6,300 bases of DNA from an uncultured Ruminococcus sp. (GTDB lineage Bacteria; Bacillota; Clostridia; Oscillospirales; Ruminococcaceae): the NCBI GenBank assembly GCA_945835085.1, contig CAMAIG010000102.1:1-6300 (forward strand), given 5' to 3'. How positions within the stretch are numbered: position 1 is the first letter of the stretch; each line of letters begins with the position of its first letter. Of the stretch, positions 1-6,300 are shown piece after piece. A program made the translations under genes and the position numbers. Under the pieces are notes generated by a model. The model was given only the letters and a program-made list of their open reading frames with translations. It was not told the origin of the DNA and ran no database searches.

Positions 1-15
1 ATCATAGAAAAGCTC

Positions 16-2781
16 ATGGAGCTGAAAAAGGACGCCGATAATACCGATGTAAGAAGCATCTGCCTGATAGCTATCGCATTGGCGCTTATCTCGCTGTTCA
101 TGTGCGCTGTAAATCTTTTTGCATGCTCATACAAAATGGCTGTGATAACGGGTGTGCTGGGAACATGGCTCATATGCAACTTTTTTTTATTCAAATTATT
201 TAAAAGTGTAACGGTTCTGAATGTGGGCGCACTTATTCCCATAGGTGCTATGATGGCGTATTTCGTCGTAAGCGGGGGAGAGGAGGGCTTCAGCATTATA
301 TGGCTCCTTATCGTCCCGCCGATCGGAATGTACTGCTACAATCTCTATTACGGGGGCATTTTCAGCATAATCATGGGGCTGTTTACATCAATATATATGT
401 GGTCGCCCCTTCATACAATCGGATATGCCTATTCCGATACATATCTGCTGAGATTTCCCCTGGTGTATATTTTTGACACGATAATATGCATTTTCATAAA
501 TTACAAGGTATGGCAGTACCGCAAGAGCCAGACAACTATTCTCAGCGAGGCGGAAAGGGCTAATCAGACAAAAAGCGATTTCCTTGCCAACATGAGCCAT
601 GAGATAAGAACGCCTATGAACGCCATCGTTGGAATGTGCGAGCTTATCCTAAGAGAAACCGATATCAGCGACACGGTAAAGGATTACTGCTTCAATATCC
701 GCAATTCGGGACGAAATCTCCTTTCCATCATAAACGATATCCTTGATTTTTCAAAGATAGAGTCGGGAAAAATGGAGCTTATCGAGGACGAGTTCAATAT
801 TGCCTCCACTCTCAATGACGTTATCAACATGGCACTTACACGCCGTGAGGAAAAGGATATTGAGATAATTGTGAGAGCCGACCCAAATATACCCATGGGT
901 CTTGTGGGCGACGAGCTGAGAATACGCCAGGTAATGATAAATATAGTCAACAACGCTATAAAGTTTACCCAAAAGGGCTGTGTTGTCATAAAAATTTCCT
1001 TTACAAAGCATGACTACGGAATAAATCTGTCCGTTTCCGTTGCCGATACGGGCATAGGCATCACTCCCGAAAATCTTGAAAAGCTCTTTAACAGCTTCCA
1101 GCAGGTCGACACAAAGAAAAACAGATCCGTGGAGGGAACAGGTCTTGGACTTGTTATCTCAAAGAAGATAGTTACCCAGATGGGCGGATTTATCAATGTT
1201 TCCAGCCAGTACGGCTCAGGCTCGGTGTTCAGATTTGTAATACCTCTTAAGGTGTCCGACCCCCAGCCCTTTATTTCCGTTAAGGATTCGGAAAGCTTCA
1301 ATATTGCGGGCTATGTGGATATGTCAAAGTACAGCACCCAGAGAACTGCTCATGAATACAGAAAGCTTATCCGTTCTCTTGCTGAGGACTTTAATATGAA
1401 GATCACGCTGTTTGAAGACATTGATGAAATGAAGAAGGCAGCTGCGGAAAATAAGTTTACTCATATTTTTGCGGCAAAGGAAGAATATCTTGCCAATAAG
1501 GAATTTTTTGACAGCGCTTCGGAAAAATCCCAGGTGGTCATCATTCAGGACAGGCAGGAGGCAGCAGAGCTTAAAGGCTCTATGAAGTGTATTTTCAAGC
1601 CCTTCTATTCATTGTCCGTTGCGGCGCTCCTTAACAATGAAAATATCCTTAACACTCTTAATGACCGACGAGGCTCCTCCATTCATTTCATTGCTCCCCG
1701 TGCAAGGGTGCTTGTGGTTGATGATAACCCTATCAATCTTAAGGTAGCAGTGGGACTTATGCGTCCCTATCAGATGCAGGTGCTTACCGCCGAAAGCGGA
1801 AGTGCGGCAATATCCATGCTCCGCTCCAAGGATATCGACCTTGTGTTCATGGATCACATGATGCCCGAAATGGACGGAATCGAAGCCACAAACGCTATAA
1901 GAAGCATGGCAGACAATTACTACAAAAAGCTGCCCATTATCGCCCTTACGGCAAATGCGGTGAACGGTGCAAGAGAAAGCTTCCTTGCAGCGGGACTCAA
2001 TGATTTCATCGCAAAGCCCATTGAGCTTTCCGCCCTTGACAGGGTGCTGAGAATATGGCTTCCCAAGGAATATATCCAGGCTCCCACAAGACTTGACGGT
2101 GTCTGCAAGGAGCGAGCAAAGGTAATGCCTGCAAATGCCCCCGCCAAGGATAATGACGAGCTTTTCAATGTTCAGACGGGAATATTCTATACAGGCGGCG
2201 ACAGCGAGGCATATGAGGAGATACTTGAAATGTATGTTCACAAGGCTCCCGAGAAGATAAGCCTTATTCAGAAGCTTTTTGATGAAAAGAACTGGAAGAA
2301 TTACATTATCGAGGTCCATGCACTGAAAAGCTCCTCTCTCACGATCGGTTCAAAGCCTCTGTCCGAGCTTGCAAAGAAGCTGGAGCTTGCAGGAAAGGCG
2401 GGAGATATTTCCGTTATCGAAAAGAATAATGCCAAGCTCCTTGAAATGTATGAAAAGGTAGCGGGTCTTGGCAGGGAGCATCTGGGAATAACAGATACCC
2501 CCGAAAATGCCGGTGAAGCACCGGAGGAGATCTCGGCAGAGCTTGAAGAGATAAGCCCCGAGAAGCTTAAAAAGCTTGCAGAGGATATTAAGGACGCCTG
2601 CGATAATTTCGACGGCGACATGATATCGGAGCTTTGTGAAGGTGCCGGGGGCTATTGCCTGGGCAATAAGGCTCTGAAACCGCTCCTTGATGAGATCCGC
2701 CGTAATGCCGAGGATTTTGAATATGATGCTGCGGCACAGAAGGCTGATGAGCTGGCAAAGCTGTGTGATAAAGGAGAATGA
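16..2781 (+). CDS. Membrane-bound hybrid sensor histidine kinase with pseudo-receiver, receiver and Hpt domains
   Basis: A multistep phosphorelay kinase of 921 residues. About six hydrophobic segments (roughly residues 14-37, 41-62, 66-86, 92-111, 113-130, 147-166) form the membrane sensor. A short helical linker leads to HisKA with the phosphoacceptor His195 in SHEIRTPMN. The ATPase domain shows the N box (N312-N313, NNAIKF), G1 (DTGIGI, 344-349) and G2 (GTGLGL, 374-379). Residues about 418-550 resemble a receiver that has lost its acidic residues (A487 at the phospho-site, KPF at 528-530). The second receiver (about 565-680) is intact: D569-D570, D613, T645, K667. An Hpt domain (about 714-810) has H768 in HALKSSS. 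The last 100 residues are acidic and helical, of unknown role. ATG 16 has no good ribosome site and the frame is open to base 1, so the start may lie upstream. The stop overlaps an ATG of the next frame, suggesting co-transcription. The sensed signal is unknown. Confidence 0.95.
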   Translation: MELKKDADNTDVRSICLIAIALALISLFMCAVNLFACSYKMAVITGVLGTWLICNFFLFKLFKSVTVLNVGALIPIGAMMAYFVVSGGEEGFSIIWLLIVPPIGMYCYNLYYGGIFSIIMGLFTSIYMWSPLHTIGYAYSDTYLLRFPLVYIFDTIICIFINYKVWQYRKSQTTILSEAERANQTKSDFLANMSHEIRTPMNAIVGMCELILRETDISDTVKDYCFNIRNSGRNLLSIINDILDFSKIESGKMELIEDEFNIASTLNDVINMALTRREEKDIEIIVRADPNIPMGLVGDELRIRQVMINIVNNAIKFTQKGCVVIKISFTKHDYGINLSVSVADTGIGITPENLEKLFNSFQQVDTKKNRSVEGTGLGLVISKKIVTQMGGFINVSSQYGSGSVFRFVIPLKVSDPQPFISVKDSESFNIAGYVDMSKYSTQRTAHEYRKLIRSLAEDFNMKITLFEDIDEMKKAAAENKFTHIFAAKEEYLANKEFFDSASEKSQVVIIQDRQEAAELKGSMKCIFKPFYSLSVAALLNNENILNTLNDRRGSSIHFIAPRARVLVVDDNPINLKVAVGLMRPYQMQVLTAESGSAAISMLRSKDIDLVFMDHMMPEMDGIEATNAIRSMADNYYKKLPIIALTANAVNGARESFLAAGLNDFIAKPIELSALDRVLRIWLPKEYIQAPTRLDGVCKERAKVMPANAPAKDNDELFNVQTGIFYTGGDSEAYEEILEMYVHKAPEKISLIQKLFDEKNWKNYIIEVHALKSSSLTIGSKPLSELAKKLELAGKAGDISVIEKNNAKLLEMYEKVAGLGREHLGITDTPENAGEAPEEISAELEEISPEKLKKLAEDIKDACDNFDGDMISELCEGAGGYCLGNKALKPLLDEIRRNAEDFEYDAAAQKADELAKLCDKGE
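2771..2776 (+). promoter_or_regulatory. Ribosome binding site for the DegV-like gene
   Basis: AAGGAG lies inside the last codons of the kinase gene. It is 7 bases before ATG 2784 but only 1 base before ATG 2778. The spacing therefore favours 2784 as the start, and suggests that translation of the two genes is coupled. Confidence 0.8.
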
Positions 2782-2783
2782 CC

Positions 2784-3647
2784 ATGTCTGATAAAAAAGT
2801 AGGTATTGTGGCGGAGTGCGGCTGCGATCTGCCAAAAAGTATGCTTTATGAATATGACATAGAAATAGTTTATTTCCTTATAGAAACCGAAAGCGGCGTT
2901 TTCATGGACACAGAGGAGATAACAGCCGACAACATTGTGGATTATATGAGCGGGGGAGGAAGGAAGTCCATTTCCACTCCTCCTTCCCCCGAGGTTTACC
3001 GAAAGGCATTCGAGAAAAATCTCAAAAAATACGACGAGGTCATTCATATTGCCATAAGCTCGGGAATAAGCGAATCCATCAATAACAGCAGAAAGGCTGT
3101 GGAGGAAATGGGAGAAGCGGGCAAAAAGGTACATATTTTCGATACGGGGCATCTGTCCTCGGGCATGGGATTTTTCGTGCTGAAAGCGGGAGAGCTTGCA
3201 GGCTTTGGTTTTGACGCCGATAGGATAATCGAGGAGCTTACAAAGCTGAGATCACGGGTTTGCACCTCGTTTATCGCCAGAAATGCGGATTTTCTTGCCA
3301 TGAAGGGTCTTGTTTCCGATAACGTAAGAAAGTTCTGTGATCTCTTTAACGTTCATCCCGTTCTTGCAATGAAAGACGGAAAATTAAAGCTCCGTTCAAT
3401 ACAGCTTGGAGATTACGAGGCTTCCATGAAGCGTTATATCAGAAGCATACTGAGAGATCGTGGAAGCATCGACAGCAGCAGAGGCTTTATCACTCATGTA
3501 GGCTGCAGCGTAAAGCAGGTCAACATGATAAAGCAGGAGGTCATGAAATGCTGTGAGTTCAGTGAGCTTTCCGTTACAAAGGCTTCTGCCACCATTTCGA
3601 GCAACTGCGGTCCTGGTACCTTTGGGGTACTGTTTGTGAGAAAATAA
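2784..3647 (+). CDS. DegV/FakB-like fatty-acid-binding protein
   Basis: A 287-residue protein of the usual DegV length. Proteins of this family bind a fatty acid in a pocket between two domains; FakB members present it to the kinase FakA for phosphorylation. Family landmarks are visible: an N-terminal VGIVAECGCDLP in place of the common V-T-D-S-T-x-D-L-P, STPPSP (64-69) matching the TSQPSP loop, ISSGIS (91-96) matching the LSSGLS ligand loop, FDTGHLSSGMG matching the D-S-x-x-x-S-x-G-x-G stretch, and C-terminal CGPGTFGV. The usual His of the G-T-H-T-G-P-G motif is Asn274 (SSNCGPG), and the first motif lacks its usual Asp. The gene is tightly coupled to the kinase upstream and is followed after 20 bases by a GGDEF response regulator. 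No FakA is visible. A start at ATG 2778 would overlap the kinase stop but is too close to the ribosome site. Family assignment is sure; a role in lipid sensing for this signalling operon is inference. Confidence 0.93.
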   Translation: MSDKKVGIVAECGCDLPKSMLYEYDIEIVYFLIETESGVFMDTEEITADNIVDYMSGGGRKSISTPPSPEVYRKAFEKNLKKYDEVIHIAISSGISESINNSRKAVEEMGEAGKKVHIFDTGHLSSGMGFFVLKAGELAGFGFDADRIIEELTKLRSRVCTSFIARNADFLAMKGLVSDNVRKFCDLFNVHPVLAMKDGKLKLRSIQLGDYEASMKRYIRSILRDRGSIDSSRGFITHVGCSVKQVNMIKQEVMKCCEFSELSVTKASATISSNCGPGTFGVLFVRK

Positions 3648-3652
3648 TTGTT

Positions 3653-3660
3653 GGGAAGGA
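3653..3660 (+). promoter_or_regulatory. Ribosome binding site for the GGDEF response regulator
   Basis: GGGAAGGA sits 7 bases before ATG 3668 in the 20-base gap after the DegV-like stop. No promoter fits in this gap, so the regulator is most simply expressed from the operon message. Confidence 0.75.
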
Positions 3661-3667
3661 ATTTTTT

Positions 3668-5038
3668 ATGAAACATATTCTTATCGTTGATGACAATAAG
3701 ACAAATCTTGTGTCTGCAAGATCTGTTCTTAACGATATCTATAAGGTAACGGCAGTTACCATGGGTAAGCAGGCGCTTAAATTTATGGAGAACAACTCCT
3801 GCGATCTTATCCTGCTTGATATCAATATGCCCGAAATGGACGGCTTTGAGGTGCTTCGCAGGATAAAGGCAAATGAAAAGCTTGCTCATATCCCCGTAAT
3901 ATTCCTTACTGCCGACAATGATGCTGCCACCGAGAGCAAATGCCTTGAAGAAGGCGCTCTTGACTTTATCGCAAAGCCCTTTGTAGCTGCAGTTATGCGT
4001 TCAAGAATAAGCCGTATCCTTGAATCCGAGGACATGAAGCGTCAGCTTGCGGATAAGCTTGACAGGACTATCAAGGAAGTTACTGACATCAAGAGCAAAT
4101 CCCAGCAGGACGCTCTTACGGGACTGTGGAACAGAGCATACACCGAAAAGGCTGTGAATGAGCTTATCTCCCAGGGTACAAGAGGCGCTCTTTTCATGAT
4201 AGACATGGATAATTTCAAGGCGATAAACGATAATTACGGTCATATCGAGGGTGACAACACCCTTAAAATGTTTGCTGACACAATGAGGAAATATTCAAAG
4301 GAGGGGGACGTTCTATGCCGTATCGGCGGCGATGAGTTTGTCATGTTCGTAAACGGTGTGACCTCAAAATCCGCTGTCGGAAACCTGGCGGGAGATATTA
4401 TCTCCGACCTTTGCTATAAGATCGAGCAGAAGGATTTCAAGACAAATTCCTCTGTGTCCATAGGAATTGCCCAGACACCCGATGACGGCACCGATTTCAA
4501 CACCATATATAATGCGGCGGATAAGGCACTCTATTATGTAAAGCAGAACGGAAAGAACTCCTATCATTTCTTCAGCGAGCAGCGTGAAGCGGAAAATGAA
4601 CGCAGCGGAAACCTCGTTGACCTCAAATATCTCAGAGAGATAATGTCCCGTGCAGATTCGGGCAAGGGTGCATACATGATAGATTTTGACAGCTTCCATC
4701 ATGTATACAACTTCATAAAAAGGCTTGTTGACAGAGGGGGCTACAGCGTTCAGACCCTGCTCTTTACGGCAGTGGATAAAAACGGCGCTCATCCCGATGA
4801 AAATGAGGAGAGCATTGCCCTTGAAATGATGGAGCAGGCTATCCGAACCACCCTTCGCAGGTCGGACGTTTCCACAAGATATTCCGCAAGGCAGATAGTT
4901 GTAATTCTTCTCAATACCGACGACAAGTTCGGCAATGCCGTTGCGGTAAGGACCATTGACTGCTTCCACAAGCTCTACACGGGAAATGCTATTGATTTTG
5001 AGTACAGCATCTCCCAGATGGTTCAGCTTGAGGTGTGA
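3668..5038 (+). CDS. Response regulator with receiver, GGDEF diguanylate cyclase and degenerate GGDEF-like domains
   Basis: A 456-residue cytoplasmic protein predicted to make cyclic di-GMP from GTP when its receiver is phosphorylated. The receiver (about 1-120) has D8-D9, phosphoacceptor D51 in LLDINMPEMDG, T81 and K103. A helical linker leads to a GGDEF domain (about 149-305) with DALTGLWNR, the metal-binding DxDxF at 179-183 and an intact GGDEF at 220-224. The product-inhibition site, normally R-x-x-D five residues before GGDEF, reads K211-E-G-D214, so it lacks its Arg. The C-terminal part (about 315-456) looks like a second domain of the same fold: AVDKNG (369-373 region) stands where DxDxF would be, and RRSD (397-400), five residues, then SARQI replaces GGDEF. 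It cannot be catalytic but keeps R-x-x-D. As last gene of the operon it is the natural output of the hybrid kinase, probably through the Hpt domain. Domain calls are firm; the last one is moderate. Confidence 0.94.
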   Translation: MKHILIVDDNKTNLVSARSVLNDIYKVTAVTMGKQALKFMENNSCDLILLDINMPEMDGFEVLRRIKANEKLAHIPVIFLTADNDAATESKCLEEGALDFIAKPFVAAVMRSRISRILESEDMKRQLADKLDRTIKEVTDIKSKSQQDALTGLWNRAYTEKAVNELISQGTRGALFMIDMDNFKAINDNYGHIEGDNTLKMFADTMRKYSKEGDVLCRIGGDEFVMFVNGVTSKSAVGNLAGDIISDLCYKIEQKDFKTNSSVSIGIAQTPDDGTDFNTIYNAADKALYYVKQNGKNSYHFFSEQREAENERSGNLVDLKYLREIMSRADSGKGAYMIDFDSFHHVYNFIKRLVDRGGYSVQTLLFTAVDKNGAHPDENEESIALEMMEQAIRTTLRRSDVSTRYSARQIVVILLNTDDKFGNAVAVRTIDCFHKLYTGNAIDFEYSISQMVQLEV

Positions 5039-5059
5039 TATCGAAAAAATATATGAATG

Positions 5060-5110
5060 AAAAAAGCTGTGATCCACGCATGACAACGCATGGACCACAG
5101 CTTATTTTTT
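5060..5110. terminator. Bidirectional intrinsic terminator between convergent genes
   Basis: Arms 5064-5080 and 5087-5103 form a 17-position stem with a 6-base loop. Six A lie before it (5060-5065) and six T after it (5105-5110), so each strand ends in a U-tract. In plus-strand RNA three stem positions are mismatched (A/C, C/A, A/C). In minus-strand RNA the same positions become G-U pairs and the stem is complete. It should end both the plus-strand signalling operon and the minus-strand rubrerythrin transcript. Confidence 0.88.
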
Positions 5111-5132
5111 GTGAAGTCTGACAATGACCTTA

Positions 5133-5684
5133 TCAGTCAAAATATCTGTGATATAAGCTCTCGAAAGCCTTGCCGTGTCTTGCTTCGTCCCTTGCCATCT
5201 CGTGAACAGTGTCGTGGATAGCGTCAAGGTTAAGCTCCTTAGCACGCTTTGCAAGTACAAGCTTGCCCTCGGTAGCGCCCTGCTCTGCAAGCATTCTCTT
5301 GCTGAGGTTTTCCTTTGTGGAATCGGAAATTACCTCGCCCAGAAGCTCTGCAAACTTAGCAGCGTGCTCAGCCTCTTCATAAGCTGCCTTTTCGTAATAC
5401 ATACCAACCTCGGGATAGCCCTCTCTGAAAGCTACTCTTGCCATTGCAAGGTACATACCAACCTCGGTGCATTCACCGTTGAAATTAGCACGAAGACCCT
5501 CAATGATCTCTGTATCGGTAACGGACTTTGCTACGCCAACAATATGCTCGCAAGCAAAATCAAGCTTTTCGTTATCAGCCTTTTCGATGAACTTTTCGCC
5601 GGGAACGCCGCACTGAGGGCACTTCTCGGGAGGTTCATTGCCTTCGTGAACATATCCGCATACAGGACAAACATACTTTTTCAT
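5133..5684 (-). CDS. Reverse rubrerythrin (rubredoxin domain at N-terminus)
   Basis: A 183-residue cytoplasmic non-haem iron protein that in clostridia reduces hydrogen peroxide (and, through partner flavoproteins, oxygen) with electrons from NAD(P)H. The rubredoxin domain comes first: C6-P-V-C9-G and C22-P-Q-C25-G bind one iron. The four-helix ferritin-like domain follows with the diiron ligands expected of the family: E71 in FNGE, E104-x-x-H107, E139 and E167-x-x-H170. The order rubredoxin then diiron is the reverse of classical rubrerythrin, and the length fits the clostridial reverse form. The start is taken at the ATG ending at 5684 because GGAG at 5694-5697 lies 9 bases before it; the ATG at 5699 would overlap that ribosome site. 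The gene has its own promoter and terminator, so it is probably a single-gene oxidative-stress unit unrelated to the signalling operon. Confidence 0.95.
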   Translation of the reverse strand: MKKYVCPVCGYVHEGNEPPEKCPQCGVPGEKFIEKADNEKLDFACEHIVGVAKSVTDTEIIEGLRANFNGECTEVGMYLAMARVAFREGYPEVGMYYEKAAYEEAEHAAKFAELLGEVISDSTKENLSKRMLAEQGATEGKLVLAKRAKELNLDAIHDTVHEMARDEARHGKAFESLYHRYFD

Positions 5685-5693
5685 AATCACACA

Positions 5694-5697
5694 CTCC
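5694..5697 (-). promoter_or_regulatory. Ribosome binding site for the rubrerythrin gene
   Basis: GGAG on the minus strand is 9 bases upstream of the ATG at 5684-5682. It includes the G of an in-frame ATG at 5699-5697, which makes that earlier ATG unlikely to be used. Confidence 0.75.
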
Positions 5698-5712
5698 ATT
5701 ATATTAGACTAA

Positions 5713-5725
5713 AATCAAATTGATT
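5713..5725. promoter_or_regulatory. Palindromic candidate operator in the rubrerythrin leader
   Basis: AATCAAATTGATT is a perfect 6-1-6 inverted repeat. It lies at about +5 to +17 relative to the start point predicted from the promoter, a typical position for a repressor. Peroxide-response genes of clostridia are often controlled by PerR, but this site does not match the PerR TTATAAT-type box, so the binding protein is unknown. Confidence 0.4.
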
Positions 5726-5735
5726 CAGTAACTAC

Positions 5736-5764
5736 ATTATAACATATGTAAATCTGTAAGTCAA
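5736..5764 (-). promoter_or_regulatory. Sigma-A-type promoter of the rubrerythrin gene
   Basis: On the minus strand, TTGACT (5764-5759) is followed after exactly 17 bases by a perfect TATAAT (5741-5736), preceded by TG one base upstream (extended -10). An A-rich stretch just upstream of the -35 box resembles an UP element. The predicted start point is near 5729, giving a leader of about 45 bases. This should be a very strong promoter. Confidence 0.88.
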
Positions 5765-5824
5765 GTTTTTTCTTTTATGAAAATACATGAAAAATCAGAT
5801 ATTGTTTACTGAAAAGTCATTTTG

Positions 5825-5846
5825 TGCCGCAGCTTCATGAGCGACA
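5825..5846 (-). terminator. Weak hairpin after the CheX-like gene
   Basis: Just after the stop at 5850, minus-strand TGTCGC and GCGGCA can form a 6-bp stem (one G-U pair) with a 10-base loop. Only a short T run follows, several bases away. It may be a weak terminator; some transcripts might read through into rubrerythrin. The rest of the gap up to the rubrerythrin promoter is AT-rich with no gene. Confidence 0.3.
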
Positions 5847-5849
5847 AAC

Positions 5850-6300
5850 TCATTCAGCCATATGCATAACCGACATTTTTCCGCATTCCGTGGTTATTTC
5901 AAGGGTAACGTTCCTGCTCAGCAGGCTCCTGTCGCCGAGTAAGCCTTTGTCACAGAATACGTCAACATCAAACAGAAGCCCCGAAAGATCCTCCGAGGAA
6001 ATATGCCCCGCAATGTATGAGGAAATCATGTTTCCTATCTCCTTCATGACCGACTGTTCAAAAACATCGGTATAAGGCCCCGCAGGCTCCATTCCGCTGA
6101 CAGAATGATAAAGATAGAAGGCAAGCCTTTTGTCAAGACCGTAGACAAGGGTGTGCCTTTTGCCTTCGCTGTTAACCACAGCACGGATATAAACATCGCT
6201 GCTCATATCCATTTTATATATGAGGGGAGCAGCGGAAATAACAGCAATCCCGTTCATCTCCGACAGGAAACGGACAACAGCCTTTTTCAGGAAATCGCAT
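5850..6300 (-). CDS. CheX-like phosphatase domain protein, 5' end outside the window
   Basis: The frame is open from the right edge to the TGA at 5852-5850, giving 149 visible residues. The first visible residues (FLKKAVVRFLSE) continue into the ATG at 6257, so that ATG is probably internal and the gene begins just outside. CheX proteins, which dephosphorylate the CheY receiver, are about 155 residues, so little should be missing. The fold pattern fits: N-terminal helix, a beta region (VYIRAVV, HTLVYGL), a helix ending in SVSGMEP, then the helix SVMKEIGNMIS with the catalytic-type E-x-x-N (counted from the ATG at 6257, E73 and N76), and a C-terminal strand region. CheX needs Glu and Asn of this motif for hydrolysis, and both are present. 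No chemotaxis gene is in view, so its target may be another receiver. Assignment is by motif and fold pattern only; a non-phosphatase relative is possible. Confidence 0.65.
   Translation of the reverse strand, partial: CDFLKKAVVRFLSEMNGIAVISAAPLIYKMDMSSDVYIRAVVNSEGKRHTLVYGLDKRLAFYLYHSVSGMEPAGPYTDVFEQSVMKEIGNMISSYIAGHISSEDLSGLLFDVDVFCDKGLLGDRSLLSRNVTLEITTECGKMSVMHMAE

Noticed and set aside
1609..2319. 236-residue minus-strand open frame
   Set aside because: It lies wholly opposite the receiver and Hpt region of the kinase, whose motifs are intact. It has no ribosome site or recognisable family.
2569..2581. AAGCTT repeats in the kinase tail
   Set aside because: They come from Lys-Leu codons in a helical Lys/Leu stretch and need no other explanation.
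3610..3632. Small inverted repeat GTACC/GGTAC at the end of the DegV-like gene, considered as a terminator
   Set aside because: Only five base pairs, within coding sequence, and no T-tract follows. The next gene starts too soon for an operon end here.
4364..5098. 244-residue minus-strand open frame
   Set aside because: It is opposite the GGDEF and GGDEF-like domains and begins inside the terminator hairpin, so it is a mirror of the real gene.
5698..5703. Second TATAAT on the minus strand before rubrerythrin
   Set aside because: It overlaps the ribosome site and has no -35 box at the right distance; the promoter at 5736-5764 is far better.
5175..5723. 182-residue plus-strand open frame
   Set aside because: It is opposite rubrerythrin, whose cysteines and diiron ligands are all present. 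It is a codon-bias shadow.
5777..5793. Two direct copies of ATGAAAA spaced ten bases apart upstream of the rubrerythrin promoter
   Set aside because: Short and AT-rich, in an AT-rich gap. Helical spacing is suggestive but two heptamers are easily due to chance.

Overview
The window looks like chromosome of a low-to-mid G+C anaerobic Firmicute, most likely a clostridial gut or rumen bacterium of the Ruminococcus/Oscillospiraceae type. This is an inference. It rests on the strong AAGGAG-type ribosome sites, a textbook TTGACT/TATAAT promoter, a clostridial-type reverse rubrerythrin, and the style of the multidomain signalling proteins. No mobile element, CRISPR array, tRNA or rRNA is visible.

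Left part, plus strand (about 1-5038): three tightly packed genes that read as one operon. The first is a membrane hybrid histidine kinase (six predicted membrane segments, HisKA, HATPase, a degenerate receiver, a true receiver, an Hpt domain and an acidic helical tail). Its stop codon abuts a DegV/FakB-type fatty-acid-binding protein. Twenty bases later comes a response regulator with a receiver, a catalytic-looking GGDEF domain and a second, degenerate GGDEF-like domain. The simplest reading is a phosphorelay from membrane kinase to receiver, Hpt and finally a diguanylate cyclase response regulator. A lipid-binding protein sits between them as a possible accessory sensor. The kinase frame is open at the left edge, so its true start may lie outside.

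Middle (5039-5132): a strong hairpin with U-tracts on both sides separates the convergent operon and rubrerythrin gene. Its stem is fully paired only in the minus-strand RNA.

Right part, minus strand: a reverse rubrerythrin (N-terminal rubredoxin, C-terminal diiron ferritin-like domain) with its own strong sigma-A-type promoter and a 13-bp palindrome just inside the transcript. Upstream of it lies a nearly complete CheX-like phosphatase gene running off the right edge. It keeps the E-x-x-N motif, so the window may also hold a phosphatase for receiver domains, although no chemotaxis genes are visible.

Most worth a second look are the degenerate domains. The kinase has a receiver without its aspartate. 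The DegV-like protein carries Asn where the family usually has the ligand-contacting His. In the regulator, the catalytic GGDEF domain has lost the inhibitory-site Arg while the inactive GGDEF-like domain keeps R-x-x-D.
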